Below, piece after piece: positions 61,986-64,000 of a DNA stretch of 64,000 nucleotides. Where the stretch lies: assembly GCA_000690595.2 (NCBI GenBank), contig JHUT02000005.1:61254-125253 (forward strand). The letters are read 5' to 3'. Positions within the stretch are counted from its first letter, which is position 1. The number at the start of each line of letters is the position of its first letter. The stretch comes from Natrinema mahii (GTDB taxonomy: Archaea; Halobacteriota; Halobacteria; Halobacteriales; Natrialbaceae). The position numbers and the translations under genes were made by a program. Under the pieces are notes generated by a model. The model saw only the letters and a program-made list of their open reading frames with translations. It made no database searches and was not told the origin of the DNA.

Positions 61986-62813
61986 CTATTGTTCGTCGTC
62001 CGTTCCGCTGCCGTCGGACTGGAGTCGCTTCGTCGTCTGGACGAGCGGGTGCCGGGCGTAGTCGACGACCTCGATGTCGTCGATTCGCTCTAAGTCTTCT
62101 TTCTCGGCCGTCCGGGCCATCCCCAGATCGATCTCGTGATCGATGACGATGACGTAGGCGTCCATCTCGTCGATGTCCAGTCGGTCGGCCGCCAGCACGC
62201 GGTGGTGGCCATCGGCCAGCAGGAGCGTGCCGCCGTTGTCGATGACCACCAGCGGCTCGGCCAGTCCCCGCTCGAGTTCGTACCGGCGGCCCTCGAGTTC
62301 GTCGGCGTAGACCCGGCCCTGGGTGGGCGTGAGATCGGCGAGGGCGACGGTCCGGCGTTCCTCCGTGAGTTCGATCTCGTGGATCTGCTCTAGGGTCCGT
62401 TTGAGTTTCCCGACCTTCTCGGGGGTGGCCCGCTCGATCTGGCTGCGGATGACGTCGGCGTTGGAGATGATCCCCACGAGGTTGCCCGCATCGTCGACGA
62501 CGGGGAGTTTCTGGATGCCCGACCGGAGGATGACCCGGGCGGCGTCGGTCACCTTCATGTCGGGGTGGGCGACCAGCAGATCGGTCGCCATCACGGTAAA
62601 GATCGGATCGTCGTCATCGGCCAGCAACAGGTCGCGGGCGCTAACGAAGCCCTCGACGCGGCGGCGCTCACAGACCGGAAAACCGCTGTGTTCGTCGCTC
62701 TCGGCGATCCGGGTCGAGACCTCGCCGACGGTTTCGTCCGGCGACACCGTCGCGACATCGCGTGTCATGTAGTCTTTGACCTTGGGCTTCGTTCGGTCCG
62801 ACACGACCTCCAT
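61986..62813 (-). CDS. CBS-pair protein with ParB-like nuclease domain
   Basis: A 275-residue soluble protein. Two CBS motifs occupy about 1-125 (KVKDYMTRDVATVSPDETV; LVAHPDMKVTDAARVILRSG). A ParB/sulfiredoxin-like domain follows (about 155-230), seen in LADLTPTQGRVYADELEGR and LLLADGHHRVLAADRL. The acidic end is disordered. CBS pairs bind adenosine nucleotides, and the ParB-like part may bind or cut nucleic acid. I know this fusion from haloarchaea, role undetermined. It converges on gatB with a 10-nt gap. Confidence 0.82.
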   Translation of the reverse strand: MEVVSDRTKPKVKDYMTRDVATVSPDETVGEVSTRIAESDEHSGFPVCERRRVEGFVSARDLLLADDDDPIFTVMATDLLVAHPDMKVTDAARVILRSGIQKLPVVDDAGNLVGIISNADVIRSQIERATPEKVGKLKRTLEQIHEIELTEERRTVALADLTPTQGRVYADELEGRRYELERGLAEPLVVIDNGGTLLLADGHHRVLAADRLDIDEMDAYVIVIDHEIDLGMARTAEKEDLERIDDIEVVDYARHPLVQTTKRLQSDGSGTDDEQ

Positions 62814-62887
62814 ACGCGAACGAACGGCGGCCGAGCGCAAAAGTACTGTCACTGCCGCCCCATCGCGGCCGCCCACCCGTCACGCGC

Positions 62888-64000
62888 TCACGCGGATTCC
62901 CCGCCGTCCGGCTCGCCGCGTTGCGTGAACAGCCACTCGCTGGTCTGGGTGTAGGCCCCGACCGGAACCCCCGGTCGCGTCTCGATCGCCTCGAAGAAGC
63001 GGTTCGTGATTACCTCCTCGACGACGCTGACGATCGACTCGATCTCGGCCTCGTCGTCGGCGCTGCCCAGAATACCGATCTCGAGTTGTGCGCCGGCCAT
63101 GTCGGCGTGACCGCCGGCGCTGCCGATCCGGTCGAACGCGTCCCGAAGCGTCTCGCCGAGATCGACGTCGGCGGCCCGCGAGCGGGCCGACACGTAGACC
63201 ATCTGCTCGTTGAAGCCGAAGACGAGCGTCGTCTCGACGCCCTCCATCGCGAGCAGCTGGTCGGCCGCCTGCGGCAGCGCGTCCCGATCGCCGATCCGGC
63301 CGACGCTTGCCACCGCGACCGAGTCGCGCTGGACCCGATTTTTGATCGCCCGCGCGATCGTCTCGAGGGTGTCGCCCTCGAGCGAGGGCTGCTCGATTTG
63401 GCGTAGGACCGACGCGTCCGCGTGGGGCGACAGCACGGATGCGGCCCGGAAGTCGGCGGGGGAGACCTCTCGGGTGAAGTCGTTCGTGTCGACCCGAATG
63501 CCGTACAACAGCGCCGTCGCCGTCGATGGATCGAACCCCAGATCGAACCGCTCTATGTACTCGGTCAGGACGGTACTGGTCGCGCCCGCACTCTGTCGGA
63601 GGTCGACGAAATCGCCGGGTACCGGGCCGCGCGGCGGGTGATGGTCGATGACGACGTCGACGTGCAGTTCCGTCGGGAGCTGGTCGTTGACCCCCGGCCG
63701 GGAGTGGTCGACCAGCGCGAACGCGGAATACTCCTCGAGCGAGTCGGTCGGGCCCACGTTTCGCAGGTCGAGGTCGAGTAAGTTGACCATCGCCCGGTTC
63801 TCCTGGTGGGAGATATCGCCGAAGTAGCAGGCGTCGGCCGAAACGCCGACGGACTCGGCGATGTCGACCAGCGCGACCGCGCTGGCGATCGCGTCGGGGT
63901 CGGGATTGTCGTGGGCCATGACCGCGAGTCGGCCGTCGATCGCCGCGAGTCGGTCCCGGAGTGCGATCGCCGATTCGGCCGACGGGCTCGCCGCCTCCGC
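62888..64000 (-). CDS. DHH-family phosphoesterase (5' end beyond the window)
   Basis: At least 370 residues; the frame stays open to the right edge, so the start is missing, and haloarchaeal relatives often carry an N-terminal TrkA_N domain there. The DHH domain has MAHDNPDPDAIASAVAL and VVIDHHPPRGPVPG, the metal motifs. The DHHA1 domain in the C-terminal part has SVGRIGDRDALPQAAD and AGGHADMAGAQLEIG. The family hydrolyses short oligonucleotides or cyclic dinucleotides. The end is complete, with an acidic tail. Confidence 0.88.
   Translation of the reverse strand, partial: AEAASPSAESAIALRDRLAAIDGRLAVMAHDNPDPDAIASAVALVDIAESVGVSADACYFGDISHQENRAMVNLLDLDLRNVGPTDSLEEYSAFALVDHSRPGVNDQLPTELHVDVVIDHHPPRGPVPGDFVDLRQSAGATSTVLTEYIERFDLGFDPSTATALLYGIRVDTNDFTREVSPADFRAASVLSPHADASVLRQIEQPSLEGDTLETIARAIKNRVQRDSVAVASVGRIGDRDALPQAADQLLAMEGVETTLVFGFNEQMVYVSARSRAADVDLGETLRDAFDRIGSAGGHADMAGAQLEIGILGSADDEAEIESIVSVVEEVITNRFFEAIETRPGVPVGAYTQTSEWLFTQRGEPDGGESA

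Overview
The window is chromosomal DNA from an extremely halophilic archaeon (class Halobacteria). Predicted proteins are strongly acidic, codon third positions are nearly all G or C, Leu-Glu is very often written CTCGAG, TATA boxes sit about 26-29 nt before many start codons (leaderless mRNAs), several exported proteins carry twin-arginine (Tat) signals, and lineage markers such as CetZ tubulin and deoxyhypusine synthase are present. A Natrinema/Haloterrigena-like member of the Natrialbales is my best guess; nothing here fixes the genus. No rRNA, tRNA, CRISPR array or intact insertion sequence was seen.

Layout. 1-9.1 kb: the 5' end of cofC, cetZ, an NDUFA9-like SDR, thymidylate kinase, a RAM-TrkA-RAM regulatory trio, a repeat-filled convergent intergenic region, three small haloarchaeal proteins, metY and a CaCA cation exchanger. 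9.1-15.5 kb: an operon of a Tat-exported PhoX-type phosphatase that ends in a cohesin-like module and a dockerin-like EF-hand pair, followed by a surface-anchored protein carrying a related cohesin-like module; then gpmI and a zinc-ribbon protein. 15.7-21.2 kb: nurA and a HerA-like ATPase bracket a small conserved protein, a tandem DUF7344-type regulator and a secreted cohesin protein. 21.2-29.4 kb: membrane and envelope genes, an M23 peptidase-domain membrane protein divergent from a zinc-ribbon winged-helix regulator, PspA, and two Tat substrates. 29.5-31.6 kb: dgcN-dgcA, a D-glutamate catabolic pair. 32-38.8 kb: a Vms1-like protein, small conserved genes, an ArsR-type regulator and ppsA.

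38.8-40.6 kb is a visibly AT-rich island. It holds a Tat-exported, halocin-like small protein whose frame is broken by one TGA exactly in the twin-arginine motif, a two-helix membrane protein with its own promoter (candidate immunity protein) and a copy of a palindromic MITE-like repeat that also occurs at 12.8 and 21.7 kb. 40.6-64 kb returns to core genome: PhzF, a lipoprotein alpha/beta hydrolase lacking its nucleophile, thiC, a phosphoribosyltransferase, a MATE exporter, smc-scpA, an M48 protease, a six-PAS histidine kinase, an SDR plus acyl-CoA synthetase operon, deoxyhypusine synthase, gatB, a CBS-ParB protein and a DHH phosphoesterase cut by the window end.

The most promising undescribed material is (i) the halocin-like/immunity-like pair in the island, (ii) the cohesin/dockerin-bearing phosphatase with its anchored neighbour, and (iii) a pair of inverted multi-hairpin elements at 4.76-5.32 kb in which one stem differs in sequence but keeps its pairing.
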